Shown: positions 8,785 to 17,335 of the stretch, piece by piece
How the letters are laid out: the number at the start of each line of letters is the position of its first letter
Position numbering within the stretch: the first letter of the stretch is position 1
Source of the DNA: Hyphomonas sp.
GTDB lineage: Bacteria > Pseudomonadota > Alphaproteobacteria > Caulobacterales > Hyphomonadaceae
Assembly: GCF_018402285.1 (NCBI RefSeq)
Contig: NZ_JAGYJH010000003.1
Location: 1,116,001-1,180,000 of the forward strand
DNA length: 64,000 nt
Reading direction: 5' to 3'
Program-made: the position numbers and the translations under genes
The notes under the pieces: model-generated
Seen by the model: only the letters and a program-made list of their open reading frames with translations
Database searches by the model: none
What the model was told of the DNA's origin: nothing

Positions 8785-9444
8785 ATGAGTTCTTCCGTAA
8801 TTCCGCCAACCCCGAGCGCGGCTGACTATGCCGGCGAGGGCGACCGTCCTCTGGTGCCGGAGGCCAGTGACCCGATCAGCCTCTTCCAGGACTGGATGGC
8901 GCAGGCGCGCGCCTCCGAGCTCAACGATTCCAACGCGATGTCGCTGGCGACGGTGGACGCGGAAGGGCGGCCGGATGTGCGGATCGTGCTGCTGAAGGGC
9001 GTGGATGAGACGGGTTTTACCTTCTTCACCAACCTTGAGAGCGTCAAGGGCGTGCAGCTGGCGGGCCATCCGGTCGCCGCGCTCTGCTTTCACTGGAAGA
9101 GCCAGCGCCGGCAGGTGCGGGTGCGCGGCGGGGTTACTCCCGTGAGCGCGGCTGAGGCCGACGCCTATTTTGCCAGCCGCGCGGCCCAGAGCCGGATCAG
9201 CGCGATTGCGTCCGACCAGTCCCGCCCGCTGGCGGACCGGGCGGTCTTCGAGCAGCGGGTGGCAGAAATCTCGTCAATCTATGGCGACGACAATGACATT
9301 CCGCGCCCGCCGCACTGGGGCGGGTTTCGCCTGGCGCCTACTGAAATCGAGTTCTGGCAGGACCAGGCGTTCCGGATGCATGACCGGCTGCGCTTTTACC
9401 GGAAGGAAGAGGGCGGCTGGGCGACGGTGCGGCTTTATCCCTGA
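8785..9444 (+). CDS. pdxH: Pyridoxamine 5'-phosphate oxidase
   Basis: FMN-dependent oxidation of PNP/PMP to pyridoxal phosphate. Seen: VRIVLLKGVDETGFTFFTN, the substrate and FMN block SRISAIASDQSRPL, PRPPHWGGFRL and the C-terminal hallmark RLRFYRKEEGGWATVRLYP. 219 residues. The ATG at 8785 follows AAGGTGGG. The frame is open far upstream, but that stretch is antisense to aroC. It joins pdxJ at 55.2 kb in vitamin B6 synthesis. Confidence 0.96.
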   Translation: MSSSVIPPTPSAADYAGEGDRPLVPEASDPISLFQDWMAQARASELNDSNAMSLATVDAEGRPDVRIVLLKGVDETGFTFFTNLESVKGVQLAGHPVAALCFHWKSQRRQVRVRGGVTPVSAAEADAYFASRAAQSRISAIASDQSRPLADRAVFEQRVAEISSIYGDDNDIPRPPHWGGFRLAPTEIEFWQDQAFRMHDRLRFYRKEEGGWATVRLYP

Positions 9445-9534
9445 AGCCGGCCGCCCATTCCAAAACGTCACAATATTAAAGGTGACGCCTCCGTCAACTT
9501 GTGGGATTGAAGGCCCGCAAATGGGAGGACGGAC

Positions 9535-9924
9535 ATGAAACTTGGCTTGCAGATCGTACTTGGACTTTTCTCGCTGATACCGCTGGCCTTTGCCGTGATG
9601 GGGATGGCCAATGGCGCGGCCGGGCTTGATCCGGGCGGAAGCATTGCGGCGGCGGTCGACAATCAGTTCCGCTATCTTTCAGGAATGTATGTGGTGGTCA
9701 CGCTGCTGCTCTGGAGCATCATACCGAAGATCGAGACGCATTTTCGCACCGCCGCGATCATCTGCGCCGCGCTGTTTGTAGGCGGCATTGGGCGGTACCT
9801 GTCCCAGATGGTGGTCGGGCCGGGCACGGAGACCCAGCTTTCGGGCATGTATATCGAACTGGGGTCGCCGCTGCTGCTGGTCTGGCTCTGGTTTGTGGTG
9901 AGGCAGGCTAAGGCAAAGGCGTAG
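9535..9924 (+). CDS. DUF4345 family membrane protein
   Basis: A 129-residue inner-membrane protein with about four hydrophobic segments (residues 3-23, 48-64, 72-88 and 106-123). The layout and the RYLSGMYVVV block match DUF4345, whose function is unknown. A ribosome-binding site (GGGAGG) precedes the ATG. It has its own upstream region and no clear operon partner. Confidence 0.75.
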   Translation: MKLGLQIVLGLFSLIPLAFAVMGMANGAAGLDPGGSIAAAVDNQFRYLSGMYVVVTLLLWSIIPKIETHFRTAAIICAALFVGGIGRYLSQMVVGPGTETQLSGMYIELGSPLLLVWLWFVVRQAKAKA

Positions 9925-10479
9925 CGCCTGCGGCCGGAACGCGCGGGGCGCGGCGGGTTTCCTTTGAAACTGTCATCCCGGCCACAGGGCGAAAGCCTGA
10001 TTGAGCCGGGATCTTCTGTGTGGGGTTTCCGGAAAAAGCGCGGAGAGAAGGTCCCGGATAATCGCTGGCGCGATATCGCGGATGACACGGGGGTTTTCAG
10101 GCCAGGAGGACTTAGCGTTTGCCTCCCCCCCTCCGCCCCTGCGGGGCGCCTCCCCCATGAAGAAAAGGGGAGGATACCCGCGCTCGGGGCTGAGGGATTG
10201 TCTGCTGGAGGGGTTTCGGATTCCTCCAAAAAAAGCCGACGGGCGGATAAAAACTCCAACGACACTCCCATACCAAAAGTGTCCCAGATCCGGCCATTCT
10301 CTTCCAGTTCGGGCCAGTTCGGGCAAGTTCGGGAAAGTTCGGGCCAGAATGGCATGCCTGCCGCCGGTTTCGGCAAAGCGCGGCGCGCGTTATTTTCGCT
10401 GGCAGGGAACCTTTGCCGCCGGGGGGCGTTCCTGATTCACGTGCCATGCTCCTGCCAGGAGCGGCCGAGGAGATTTCCC
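9925..10479. other. 555-bp non-coding spacer rich in short repeats
   Basis: The open frames across this stretch use rare codons and have no recognisable signal or domain, so I see no gene. It holds an inverted repeat of the ATCCCGGC...GCCGGGAT kind (9975-10012), common in alphaproteobacterial intergenic DNA, then a G/C-rich palindromic stretch near 10120-10175 and a 10-bp tandem repeat at 10305-10346. The promoter for the following gene pair probably lies after the tandem repeat. Confidence 0.7.
10305..10346. repeat. 10-bp tandem repeat, about four units
   Basis: Units beginning GGG are spaced exactly 10 bases apart at 10311, 10321, 10331 and 10341 (GGGCCAGTTC, GGGCAAGTTC, GGGAAAGTTC, GGGCCAGAAT), after a partial unit ending CCAGTTC. 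The period is close to one helical turn, so the same face repeats. It lies 134 bases upstream of the next start codon. Confidence 0.85.
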
Positions 10480-10833
10480 ATGAAAAAGATTGTTGCAGCG
10501 GCCCTGATGGGCACGCTCCTGCTTGCTGCGCCTGCAGCTTTTGCAAACCCGGCGCGGGATGAACTCATCCGCACCGAATCCCAGATCGCCGCGCTGAATA
10601 CGGCGGACGCCTCTTCGGCGGCGCCTGAAAATTTCAAGGAAGCCCAGCTCCGCCTCAGCGAAGCCAAGGCCGCCGAAGAAGCCAACAAGCGGGAGATCTC
10701 CCTCTGGCGCTCGGCAGAAGCTTCGCTTCAGGCTGAAATCGTTCAGGAAAAGATAAAACTCCGTGCCCTCGAGCGTACTGTCTCTGAAATCGAGACAGGC
10801 ATTTCCGCGCTGCGCCGCGAACTGAATTCATAG
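10480..10833 (+). CDS. Periplasmic coiled-coil protein, DUF4398-like
   Basis: 117 residues: signal peptide (MKKIVAAALMGTLLLAAPAAFA) then an almost wholly helical Ala/Glu/Lys-rich body with heptad spacing (ENFKEAQLRLSEAKAAEEA; LRALERTVSEIETGI). This resembles the DUF4398 helical domain found beside or inside OmpA-like lipoproteins. The start follows GAGGAG. It is 12 bases upstream of an OmpA-family gene, so they form one operon and may bind each other in the periplasm. Confidence 0.75.
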   Translation: MKKIVAAALMGTLLLAAPAAFANPARDELIRTESQIAALNTADASSAAPENFKEAQLRLSEAKAAEEANKREISLWRSAEASLQAEIVQEKIKLRALERTVSEIETGISALRRELNS

Positions 10834-10845
10834 AAAGCCATCCAG

Positions 10846-11739
10846 ATGAAATCCGCATTCAAACAAACCGCCGGCCTTGCCGCACTGACCCTCGCGCTCT
10901 CGCTGGGCGCCTGTTCGTCCACGCCCGATCCAAGCCCGAGACTGCTCGCTGCTGAAGCTTCGCTGCAACAGGCCAAGGCCACGCCCGCAACGATGGAAAC
11001 CGGACGTTCGGCTCTAGAGAAAGCTGACACGTCACTCGCCGAGGCGCGCGACTATTACATGCGCGGCAAGGAAGACGCCTATATCCACACCGTCCGCATG
11101 GGCGAAGGCTATGTGATGCTGGCCGGCGCGCGTGGCCGCCAGCGCGAGGCAAATGCCCGCATCGAAGCTCTGAATACGGAGCGTGCGCAGGTCGTCTCCC
11201 AGGCCCGGATGCGCGAAGTGGCGTCGGCCGAGGCCGCTACAGCTGACGCTGAAGGGCGCGCAGACCGCTCTGATGCCATTGCGGCGGGCGCGGTTGCCGA
11301 CAGCGCAAGCTCGGAAGCTGCCCGCATTGCTGCCGAAAACCGCGCAGCGGCGCTCTCGGCAGAGCTGGCTGACTATGAGCAGACCAAGACCGAACTCGGC
11401 GTGACGCTGATCCTGCGTGACCTGCAGTTTGCCTTGGACTCAGCGGTGCTGACCAGCGGCGCGCAGGGGCGGCTTGCTCCGCTCGCCTCGTTTATGGCGA
11501 AACAGCCGGACTCCCGTATCCAGATTGCCGGGCATACCGATTCCCAGGGCGCAGAATCCTATAACCAGGACCTCTCGGCGCGACGGGCAGCCTCCGTTGG
11601 CACCTACCTGATTTCGACAGGAGTGGACGCCTCACGCATCAACACTATCGGCCTTGGCGAAAGCACGCCGCTTTCCTCAAACGATACGGCGGCTGGACGC
11701 GCCATCAATCGCCGCGTTGAGGTGACCATCCTCGACTAG
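10846..11739 (+). CDS. OmpA-family peptidoglycan-associated lipoprotein with N-terminal helical domain
   Basis: A lipobox signal (ALSLGACSS) is followed by a helical Ala-rich domain like DUF4398 (about residues 25-180) and a C-terminal OmpA domain (about 185-297). The OmpA domain has the peptidoglycan-binding residues in IQIAGHTDSQGAESYNQDLS and RRAASVGTYL, and the INRRVEVTI ending. Probably anchors the outer membrane to the wall. Second gene of the pair with the preceding coiled-coil protein, and followed by a strong terminator. Confidence 0.87.
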   Translation: MKSAFKQTAGLAALTLALSLGACSSTPDPSPRLLAAEASLQQAKATPATMETGRSALEKADTSLAEARDYYMRGKEDAYIHTVRMGEGYVMLAGARGRQREANARIEALNTERAQVVSQARMREVASAEAATADAEGRADRSDAIAAGAVADSASSEAARIAAENRAAALSAELADYEQTKTELGVTLILRDLQFALDSAVLTSGAQGRLAPLASFMAKQPDSRIQIAGHTDSQGAESYNQDLSARRAASVGTYLISTGVDASRINTIGLGESTPLSSNDTAAGRAINRRVEVTILD

Positions 11740-11770
11740 TTTGAGGCCGGATAAACTTCAATGCGCGTGG

Positions 11771-11803
11771 AAACCGCCGGGACCCCTGTCCCGGCGGTTT
11801 TTT
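11771..11803 (+). terminator. Intrinsic terminator of the OmpA-family operon
   Basis: A 12-bp stem (AAACCGCCGGGA with TCCCGGCGGTTT, 11771-11782 and 11789-11800) has a 6-base loop and is followed by further T residues. The A-run on the left lets it also serve the convergent phosphodiesterase gene. Confidence 0.88.
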
Positions 11804-11838
11804 CATGGGGTCGCATCCAGCGTAATGGAGAGACCGGC

Positions 11839-12827
11839 TCAGCGCGAAGCGCACGCTGCCCAGCCGTCATCATCGGCGGTGAGCCAGTCGGCGACGCGGT
11901 AGGGCTCGTCGGTGGCGATGAGGACGACGCCGTCATCGACGAGGCGCTGGTATTCGCTGCCGTCATCGTCGGCCCAGTACTGGTCGTCGAGGCGTTCGCC
12001 CTTGCGGCCGAGGGTGCCGAAGGCGGGCTCGACGCCTTCGTCCAGCAGGCGGGCGAAGGCTGGCGGGTCGGGCTCGCGCGTTCCGGTCCAGGCGATGACG
12101 CGGGTGCGGTCGACACCGAGGGCTTCGAGGGTTTCAAGGTCGCGGCTGCCGCGCGCCGAAGCGGTCATCATGGCGCCGGGGGCGACGCGGGCGATCTCGG
12201 CGGCTTCCTCATCGGAATAAGAGATCATGATGACATTGCCTTCGGCGCCGGCAGCGGTGACGGCGGCCCAGATGTTGGCGAAGGAGGTGGTTTTCTTGCG
12301 GTCGAGCTCCACGATGGTGCCGGTCTCCTTTGCCCAGAGGAGGACGTCGGTGAGCTTGGGGGATTGAAGGCAGTGACCTTGCCGTCGATGTCCTTGAGGC
12401 GCTTGCCGGCGATGGCGGACCAGTCGGTATCGGAGTTATAGCCTTCCCCTTCGATGGTGCGCCCGAAGCGGTCGTCATGGTGCAGGAACAGCACGCCGTC
12501 ACGGCTTTCGGCGACATCGACCTCGAAAACGCGGATGCCGCGCTCCAGGGTGTATTGCATCGTTTCGAGGGCGTTTTCCGGATAGCCGGGGGCAAAGCCG
12601 CCGCGATGGGCGGCCACGACCACGCCGCCGGTTTCCCGCAGGCAGTCGAACAGGGCGGGCAGCTCGGTGGCGAGGCCCGCGGTGACCGGCGCGGGCGCCG
12701 GGGCGGCGGTGTCAGTGGCGGCGTCTGCAGCGCCCTCTGTAGCGCTCTCTGCAGGGACAGCGGCGGGGGTTTCGCTGCAGGCGGCCAGGACAAGGGCTGA
12801 AACAGCCATAACGAGAAGTCTGCACAT
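11839..12827 (-). pseudogene. Glycerophosphodiester phosphodiesterase family lipoprotein, frameshifted
   Basis: Hydrolyses glycerophosphodiesters to an alcohol and glycerol-3-phosphate; the lipobox (ALVLAAC) suggests an envelope location. The N-terminal part (12827 down to about 12361) has AAHRGGFAPGYPENALE and the metal/catalytic block VFEVDVAESRDGVLFLHHDD. The C-terminal half (about 12360 down to 11839) continues in another frame: TGTIVELDRKKTT, AWTGTREPD and DGVVLIATDEP. The frames join at a run of five C residues on the coding strand (12357-12361), where six would restore one protein of about 329 residues. A real mutation or a sequencing indel are both possible. Confidence 0.85.
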
Positions 12828-12942
12828 ATACTTGTACTTTCCTTGCGTCAGCGTAGTTGCCCGAATAGACAGGGCTTTGATAAATCACAAGCACAGACCC
12901 AACGCGGCAAGACCAACAAGAACCGTTCCGGAGGAAAACTAC

Positions 12943-14568
12943 ATGAAAGGCATTATGCAGGACTGGCCGCTGACCGTGGACAAGATCCTCGAACATGCGC
13001 GCCTGCAACACGGTGATCGCGAGATCATCACGCGGCGGGTGGAAGGCAATATCACGCGCACGACCTATTCGCAGCTTTATGACATGTCCAAGCAGGTTTC
13101 GACCGCGCTGAAGGATGAGGGCATTGGCCTGGGCGACCGGGTGGCGACGCTGGGCTGGAACTCCGAGCGACACATGGCCAGCTGGTATGGCGCGATGGGC
13201 ATGGGCGCAGTGCTGCACACCATCAACCCGCGCCTGCACCCTGACCAGATCGCCTGGATCGCCAACCATGCCGAAGACAAGATCCTGATCTTCGACAAGA
13301 CGTTCCTGCCGATCGTGGAAGCGATCAAGGACAAGCTGGAGACGGTGAAGACGTTCGTGATCTATGCCGGCGCCGACACGATGCCGGAGAACAAGCTGGG
13401 CGCGATTGCGTTCGACATCTGGATCGACGGGCGCAGCAAGAGCGTGCGCTGGGGCGACTTTCCCGAAGATACCGCCTGCGGGCTCTGCTATACCTCCGGT
13501 ACGACGGGCAACCCCAAGGGCGTGCTCTATTCCCACCGCTCCAACGTGCTCCACACCCTGGTGACCATGGGCAAGGACGCGATGGGCATGGGCGCCTCGG
13601 ACTCGGTCATGCCGGTGGTACCGATGTTCCATGCCAATGCCTGGGGGCTGGCGATGTCCTGCCCGGCGACGGGGGCCAACATGGTCATGCCCGGCGCGCA
13701 GATGGACGGGGCCTCGATCTATGAGCTGCTCGATTCGGAGAAGGTGTCGCTGACGGCGGCTGTGCCGACCGTCTGGCTGATGCTGCTGAACCATCTGCAG
13801 CAGAACAATCTCAAACTGCCCTACCTCAAGAAGGTGCTGATCGGGGGCTCTGCGATTCCGGAGAAGATCCTGCGGGCGTTCGAGGAAGAGTATGAGGTGG
13901 ATGTGGTGCATGCCTGGGGCATGACCGAGACTTCGCCGCTGGGAACGCTGGGCGCGCTGCCGCCGCATCTGGAAACGGCGCCGGTGGACGAGCGGATGAA
14001 GCAGAAGCTCAAGCAGGGCCGCGCGCCGTTTGGCGTGGAGCTGCGGCTGGTGGACGATGACGGGGTGGAGCTGCCGCGCGATGGCAAGACCTCCGGCCGC
14101 CTCCTGGTGCGTGGGGCGGCGATTGCGGCAGGCTATTTCAAGGGCGCAGGCGGGCATGTTCTGGATGCGGACGGCTGGTTTGATACAGGAGATGTCGCTA
14201 CCATCGACGAGATCGGCACGATGACGATTACTGACCGGGCCAAAGACGTGATCAAGTCCGGCGGGGAATGGATTTCCTCCATCGATATCGAGAATATCGC
14301 CGTGGGGCATCCGAAGGTAGCGAACGCGGCGGCGATCGGCATCTACCATCCCAAATGGGACGAGCGCCCGCTCTTGATCATCCAGCCGGCCGCCGGGGAA
14401 AATCCGACCAAGGAAGAAATCCTGAAAAGCCTCGAAGGCAAGATCGCCAAATGGTGGACGCCGGACGACGTGCAGTTTGTCGAGTCTATTCCGCTGGGCG
14501 CAACCGGCAAGATCAACAAGCTGGCCCTGCGCGAGACGTTCAAGGACTATAAGCTGCCGACCGCGTAA
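12943..14568 (+). CDS. AlkK-like medium/long-chain fatty acyl-CoA synthetase
   Basis: Activates fatty acids to acyl-CoA through acyl-AMP. The adenylation motif [18 protein letters not shown], the [12 protein letters not shown] block, [12 protein letters not shown] and the C-terminal KSGGEWISS are all present. Overall the protein closely resembles AlkK, the medium-chain enzyme of alkane-degrading Pseudomonas, which is from memory. The start at 12943 follows GGAGG and gives 541 residues; the open frame upstream lies antisense to the GDPD gene. Transcribed divergently from the GDPD gene. Confidence 0.92.
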   Translation: MKGIMQDWPLTVDKILEHARLQHGDREIITRRVEGNITRTTYSQLYDMSKQVSTALKDEGIGLGDRVATLGWNSERHMASWYGAMGMGAVLHTINPRLHPDQIAWIANHAEDKILIFDKTFLPIVEAIKDKLETVKTFVIYAGADTMPENKLGAIAFDIWIDGRSKSVRWGDFPEDTACGLCYTSGTTGNPKGVLYSHRSNVLHTLVTMGKDAMGMGASDSVMPVVPMFHANAWGLAMSCPATGANMVMPGAQMDGASIYELLDSEKVSLTAAVPTVWLMLLNHLQQNNLKLPYLKKVLIGGSAIPEKILRAFEEEYEVDVVHAWGMTETSPLGTLGALPPHLETAPVDERMKQKLKQGRAPFGVELRLVDDDGVELPRDGKTSGRLLVRGAAIAAGYFKGAGGHVLDADGWFDTGDVATIDEIGTMTITDRAKDVIKSGGEWISSIDIENIAVGHPKVANAAAIGIYHPKWDERPLLIIQPAAGENPTKEEILKSLEGKIAKWWTPDDVQFVESIPLGATGKINKLALRETFKDYKLPTA

Positions 14569-14590
14569 GGTTTGGGGCTTGAGCCCAAAG

Positions 14591-14938
14591 ATGCAACGGG
14601 ATGTCCTGTTCCTGCTGAAGCCCGGGTTTCATGACCCGGCCTTGCCGGGGCAGGACTTCTATTGCTGGCATTGCGCGCTGATGGAGGGGGTGCTTGCTTC
14701 CTTCCCGGAGCTGGCGCCTGAGCTGGAGGTGCGCCGGATCGCGTTTGCGCGGCCTCGCGGGGATGTGATCCGGCTCATCGGAGAGGCAAACCAGTCCCTT
14801 CCCGTGCTGGTGCTGGCCGAAGATGCGCCGGCCGATCTGCCCGCAGCGGTGCATGAAGGGCGACGGTTCGTGAACGAGCCGATGGCGATCCTCGACATTC
14901 TGCACCGGCGGCATGGCTATCCGCCCGCCCATCCCTGA
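14591..14938 (+). CDS. DUF3088 family protein
   Basis: 115 residues. FLLKPGF, a CWHC-type pair (DFYCWHCALMEGVL) and GEANQSLPVLVL match DUF3088, whose N-terminus has a thioredoxin-like look with the Cys-x-x-Cys motif. Function unknown; it could be a redox or glutaredoxin-like small protein. It starts 22 bases after the acyl-CoA synthetase stop, so it is probably co-transcribed. The start is preferred over an upstream in-frame ATG that overlaps the ligase. Confidence 0.78.
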   Translation: MQRDVLFLLKPGFHDPALPGQDFYCWHCALMEGVLASFPELAPELEVRRIAFARPRGDVIRLIGEANQSLPVLVLAEDAPADLPAAVHEGRRFVNEPMAILDILHRRHGYPPAHP

Positions 14939-14974
14939 AGCAAAGGGGCCTGAAGCAAGGGGCCTGAAGCAAGG
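14934..14974. repeat. 15-bp tandem repeat, three units
   Basis: CCTGAAGCAA(A)GGGG occurs three times in a row (starting near 14934, 14950 and 14965). The first unit includes the stop codon region of the DUF3088 gene, so the array sits directly at the gene's 3' end. Confidence 0.8.
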
Positions 14975-15034
14975 TTTGCGATTGCCGGTTTCGCAGAACA
15001 GGCTAGGTTGCCGCCAGAAACGGGAGGCAGCCTG

Positions 15035-15940
15035 ATGGTTGACGATACGGGAACAGGTAATGAAGTTCCTGCATCCGCCGGATGGCGGGGCAAGCTGGCG
15101 GGGTTTGCCCTGGCGCTGTCGATCTTTTCGGTGGCGTGGTTTGCGATTGCGGCCATCGGCTCGAAGCTCGGCCTCTGGGGCTGGCAGTTTGGTCTCGGGG
15201 TCATGACGATCCAGTGGGGTCCGATGCTGCTGCTCGCGGCAAGCGTCGTGGCGCTGCTGGCGCTGATCATTTCCCTCATCAGGGCGCCGCGCAAGAAAGC
15301 GGCGATGCTGGCCTTCGCGGCGGTGCTGATCTCCGGCCTCGCGCTGGGCCGGGTGGCAGCCTTTGGCGGAACGGCCGAGCGCCTGCCGCCCCTGCATGAC
15401 ATCCAGACCGACTGGGCAAACCCCATCCAGCCCAGCGACGCGCTGCTGACCGAGCGGGAGGCTACTGAGGCCGACAACCCGATCGAGGACGCGCCGGTGA
15501 TTACCGAAGGCGCCAATGCCCGCTGGCCGGGGCTCGGCGGGCGGCTTGTCTCCGAGGTTCAGGAAGAGGCCGAGTTTGACACCGCGACGCACAAGTCTCC
15601 CAAGGAAACGCCCTATCCCATGCTCGCGCCATTGATCGCGCCGGGCAGCGTGGAAGAGGGCTATGCCGCCGCGCTGGCCGCCGTGGAAGGCAAGGGCTGG
15701 AGCATCGTTCTGGCTGATCCCGAAGAAGGCCGCATCGACGCGACCGAGACCAGCTTCTGGTATGGCTTCAAGGATGACATTCTCATCCGTGTCCTGCCCG
15801 ATGAGGCGGGCGTGCGGATTGATGTACGCTCGGTCAGCCGCGTCGGGCTCTCCGACCTCGGCGTCAACGCCAAGCGCGTGCGCGACCTGCTGGACGAACT
15901 GGAAGTGCGTCTCAACAAGGCCGCGCCCGCAGAGAGGTAA
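15035..15940 (+). CDS. DUF1499 domain membrane protein
   Basis: 301 residues. Three hydrophobic segments (about residues 22-44, 58-80 and 88-108) are followed by a soluble domain (about 170-300) with VEGKGWSIV, IDATETSFWYGFKDDILIRV and VDVRSVSRVG-like blocks typical of DUF1499. Function unknown; the C-terminal domain probably faces the periplasm. The start follows GGGAGG at a good distance. Confidence 0.8.
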   Translation: MVDDTGTGNEVPASAGWRGKLAGFALALSIFSVAWFAIAAIGSKLGLWGWQFGLGVMTIQWGPMLLLAASVVALLALIISLIRAPRKKAAMLAFAAVLISGLALGRVAAFGGTAERLPPLHDIQTDWANPIQPSDALLTEREATEADNPIEDAPVITEGANARWPGLGGRLVSEVQEEAEFDTATHKSPKETPYPMLAPLIAPGSVEEGYAAALAAVEGKGWSIVLADPEEGRIDATETSFWYGFKDDILIRVLPDEAGVRIDVRSVSRVGLSDLGVNAKRVRDLLDELEVRLNKAAPAER

Positions 15941-16417
15941 TTACTCCTTGCTGGCCACCGGGCCGCGCCAGGTCTGCATCATGTCCTCGGTGATGAGGCC
16001 GTGGTTGGGCTCGGCGCCCCAGCACATCTGCGAGCAGGAGCCGGCATGGAACCTGCCGGCTTCGTCGTGAGAGACGGCAACTGCGTTGAGGCTCTCAAAG
16101 CTGAAAGTGACCCCGCAGGCGGCAGAGCTGGAGGCGGAGCGCACCATCACATATTCGGGCATGTCGCCCTTCAGGCTGCGCGTGACTTTGAAAAGGTAGA
16201 TCAGTTCGCGAGGGTATTCGAAACCGTCCTCGGTCTCGGCCGGGAAGTTTCCGGACGCCGGCTTGCGCACCGACATCAGCTCTCCGACGAACGCGCCGGC
16301 AGTGTATTCGCTTTCGAGCAGCGGGCGCTGGCTGTCGCAGGGCAGGCAGCTGCACGCGAGGGCGGCGGGAGCCGAGACAGCGGCGAGCGCGGCAAGGGCG
16401 GCGAGGGGCTTCAGCAT
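15941..16417 (-). CDS. Secreted cysteine-rich protein with a TIMP/netrin-like N-terminus
   Basis: 158 residues. The signal peptide (MLKPLAALAALAAVSAPAALA) is followed at once by CSCLPC, the arrangement in TIMP/NTR-like proteins where the first mature residue is the first Cys. Later blocks include FVGELMSVR, IYLFKVTRSLKGDMPEYVMVRS, AACGVTF and a final GSCSQMCWG. Six or more Cys suggest disulfides in the periplasm or outside. Role unknown. Its stop abuts the DUF1499 gene, making the two convergent. Confidence 0.65.
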   Translation of the reverse strand: MLKPLAALAALAAVSAPAALACSCLPCDSQRPLLESEYTAGAFVGELMSVRKPASGNFPAETEDGFEYPRELIYLFKVTRSLKGDMPEYVMVRSASSSAACGVTFSFESLNAVAVSHDEAGRFHAGSCSQMCWGAEPNHGLITEDMMQTWRGPVASKE

Positions 16418-16478
16418 GGGGCGGTTCCTTTGATCGCATGAGCCGGCATTGGCTGGCGCAGGACAGATGAACGCACAA

Positions 16479-16967
16479 TTACCGCTTCAGGTTCAACTCT
16501 TCCATCGTGCGGATGGCCTTGGCGGCAGAGACGCGGACGAGGTGGCGGCCTTTTTCGTCGCGCCAGTCAGCTTCGACGAAACCCGAGGTCTTGCCGCGCG
16601 AGACGAGCGTGCCCTTGATGGTGATGAGGCCGTTGGGCACCGGGCGGAAGATGCGGGTCTGCAGCTCGGTCGTGGTGAACCACTCGCCCTCTTCCAGCGC
16701 GCTCGCCATCGTCATCGAGACGATGTGATCGGAAAGGCCGGCAACCCAGCCGCCGAACACGCGGTCCGGGCCGATGTCGCGGCTGCCATCATTGGGCCAC
16801 TCATAATAGACATGGCCGTAGGAAACTTCCTTCAGCCAGTCCTGCGGGCGGATGCCGAGATTGCGGATGCCGGGCGGCAGTTCCCAGTCGCCTGACCGCA
16901 GGCGTTTGAAGAAGGCGTCCTGCTGGGCAGACATTTCCGTGCGGGCGTCGGTCATGCGAGGGGTCAT
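16479..16967 (-). CDS. Hotdog-fold thioesterase (PaaI/4HBT-like)
   Basis: 162 residues. A hotdog domain is suggested by DRVFGGWVAGLSDHIVSMTM, FTTTELQTRIFRPV and ITIKGTLVSRGKTSGFVEADWRD, the usual helix and strands of the PaaI/4HBT superfamily. It probably hydrolyses an acyl- or aryl-CoA, substrate unknown. It overlaps the upstream csaA-like gene by ATGA coupling, and both follow an SDR gene, so the three form an operon. An internal ATG at 16952 is an alternative start. Confidence 0.75.
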   Translation of the reverse strand: MTPRMTDARTEMSAQQDAFFKRLRSGDWELPPGIRNLGIRPQDWLKEVSYGHVYYEWPNDGSRDIGPDRVFGGWVAGLSDHIVSMTMASALEEGEWFTTTELQTRIFRPVPNGLITIKGTLVSRGKTSGFVEADWRDEKGRHLVRVSAAKAIRTMEELNLKR

Positions 16968-17335
16968 GAGAGTCGGGCGCCATTGGGAACAGGCTGGTCG
17001 GGCGAGAAAAGGACAATCTCGCCAACAGGATCGGCAAAGCCGAGGGTGAGCACTTCAGACATGAATTTTCCGATCTGGCGCGGGGGGAAATTCACCACCG
17101 CGGCGACCTGACGGCCGATCAGCGCGTCAGGCATGTAATGAGCTGTGATCTGGGCGGAGCTTTTCTTCCGCCCGACGCCGGGCCCGAAATCGATGACCAG
17201 GCGGAGGGAAGGCTTGCGCGCGCCCTCCAGCGGGGCGGCCTCAAGGACCGTCCCGATACGGATGTCTACCTTCAGGAAGTCATCAAAGCTGATTTCAGGC
17301 GCCGGGGATGCGTCCGGCGAAGCGGTCAGGTGCAT
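16964..17335 (-). CDS. CsaA-like tRNA-binding domain protein
   Basis: 123 residues, an OB-fold tRNA-binding domain like CsaA and the C-terminus of MetRS: FLKVDIRIGTVLEA, KPSLRLVIDFG, SSAQITAHY, IGRQVAAVVNFPPRQIG and SEVLTLG. CsaA is described as a secretion-related chaperone and binds tRNA; its role here is inferred from family only. Coupled by overlapping stop and start to the SDR gene before it and the thioesterase after it. Confidence 0.88.
   Translation of the reverse strand: MHLTASPDASPAPEISFDDFLKVDIRIGTVLEAAPLEGARKPSLRLVIDFGPGVGRKKSSAQITAHYMPDALIGRQVAAVVNFPPRQIGKFMSEVLTLGFADPVGEIVLFSPDQPVPNGARLS

Noticed and set aside
10305..10346. CRISPR-like appearance of the 10-bp array
   Set aside because: Units are contiguous with no spacers and far too short; no cas genes in the window.
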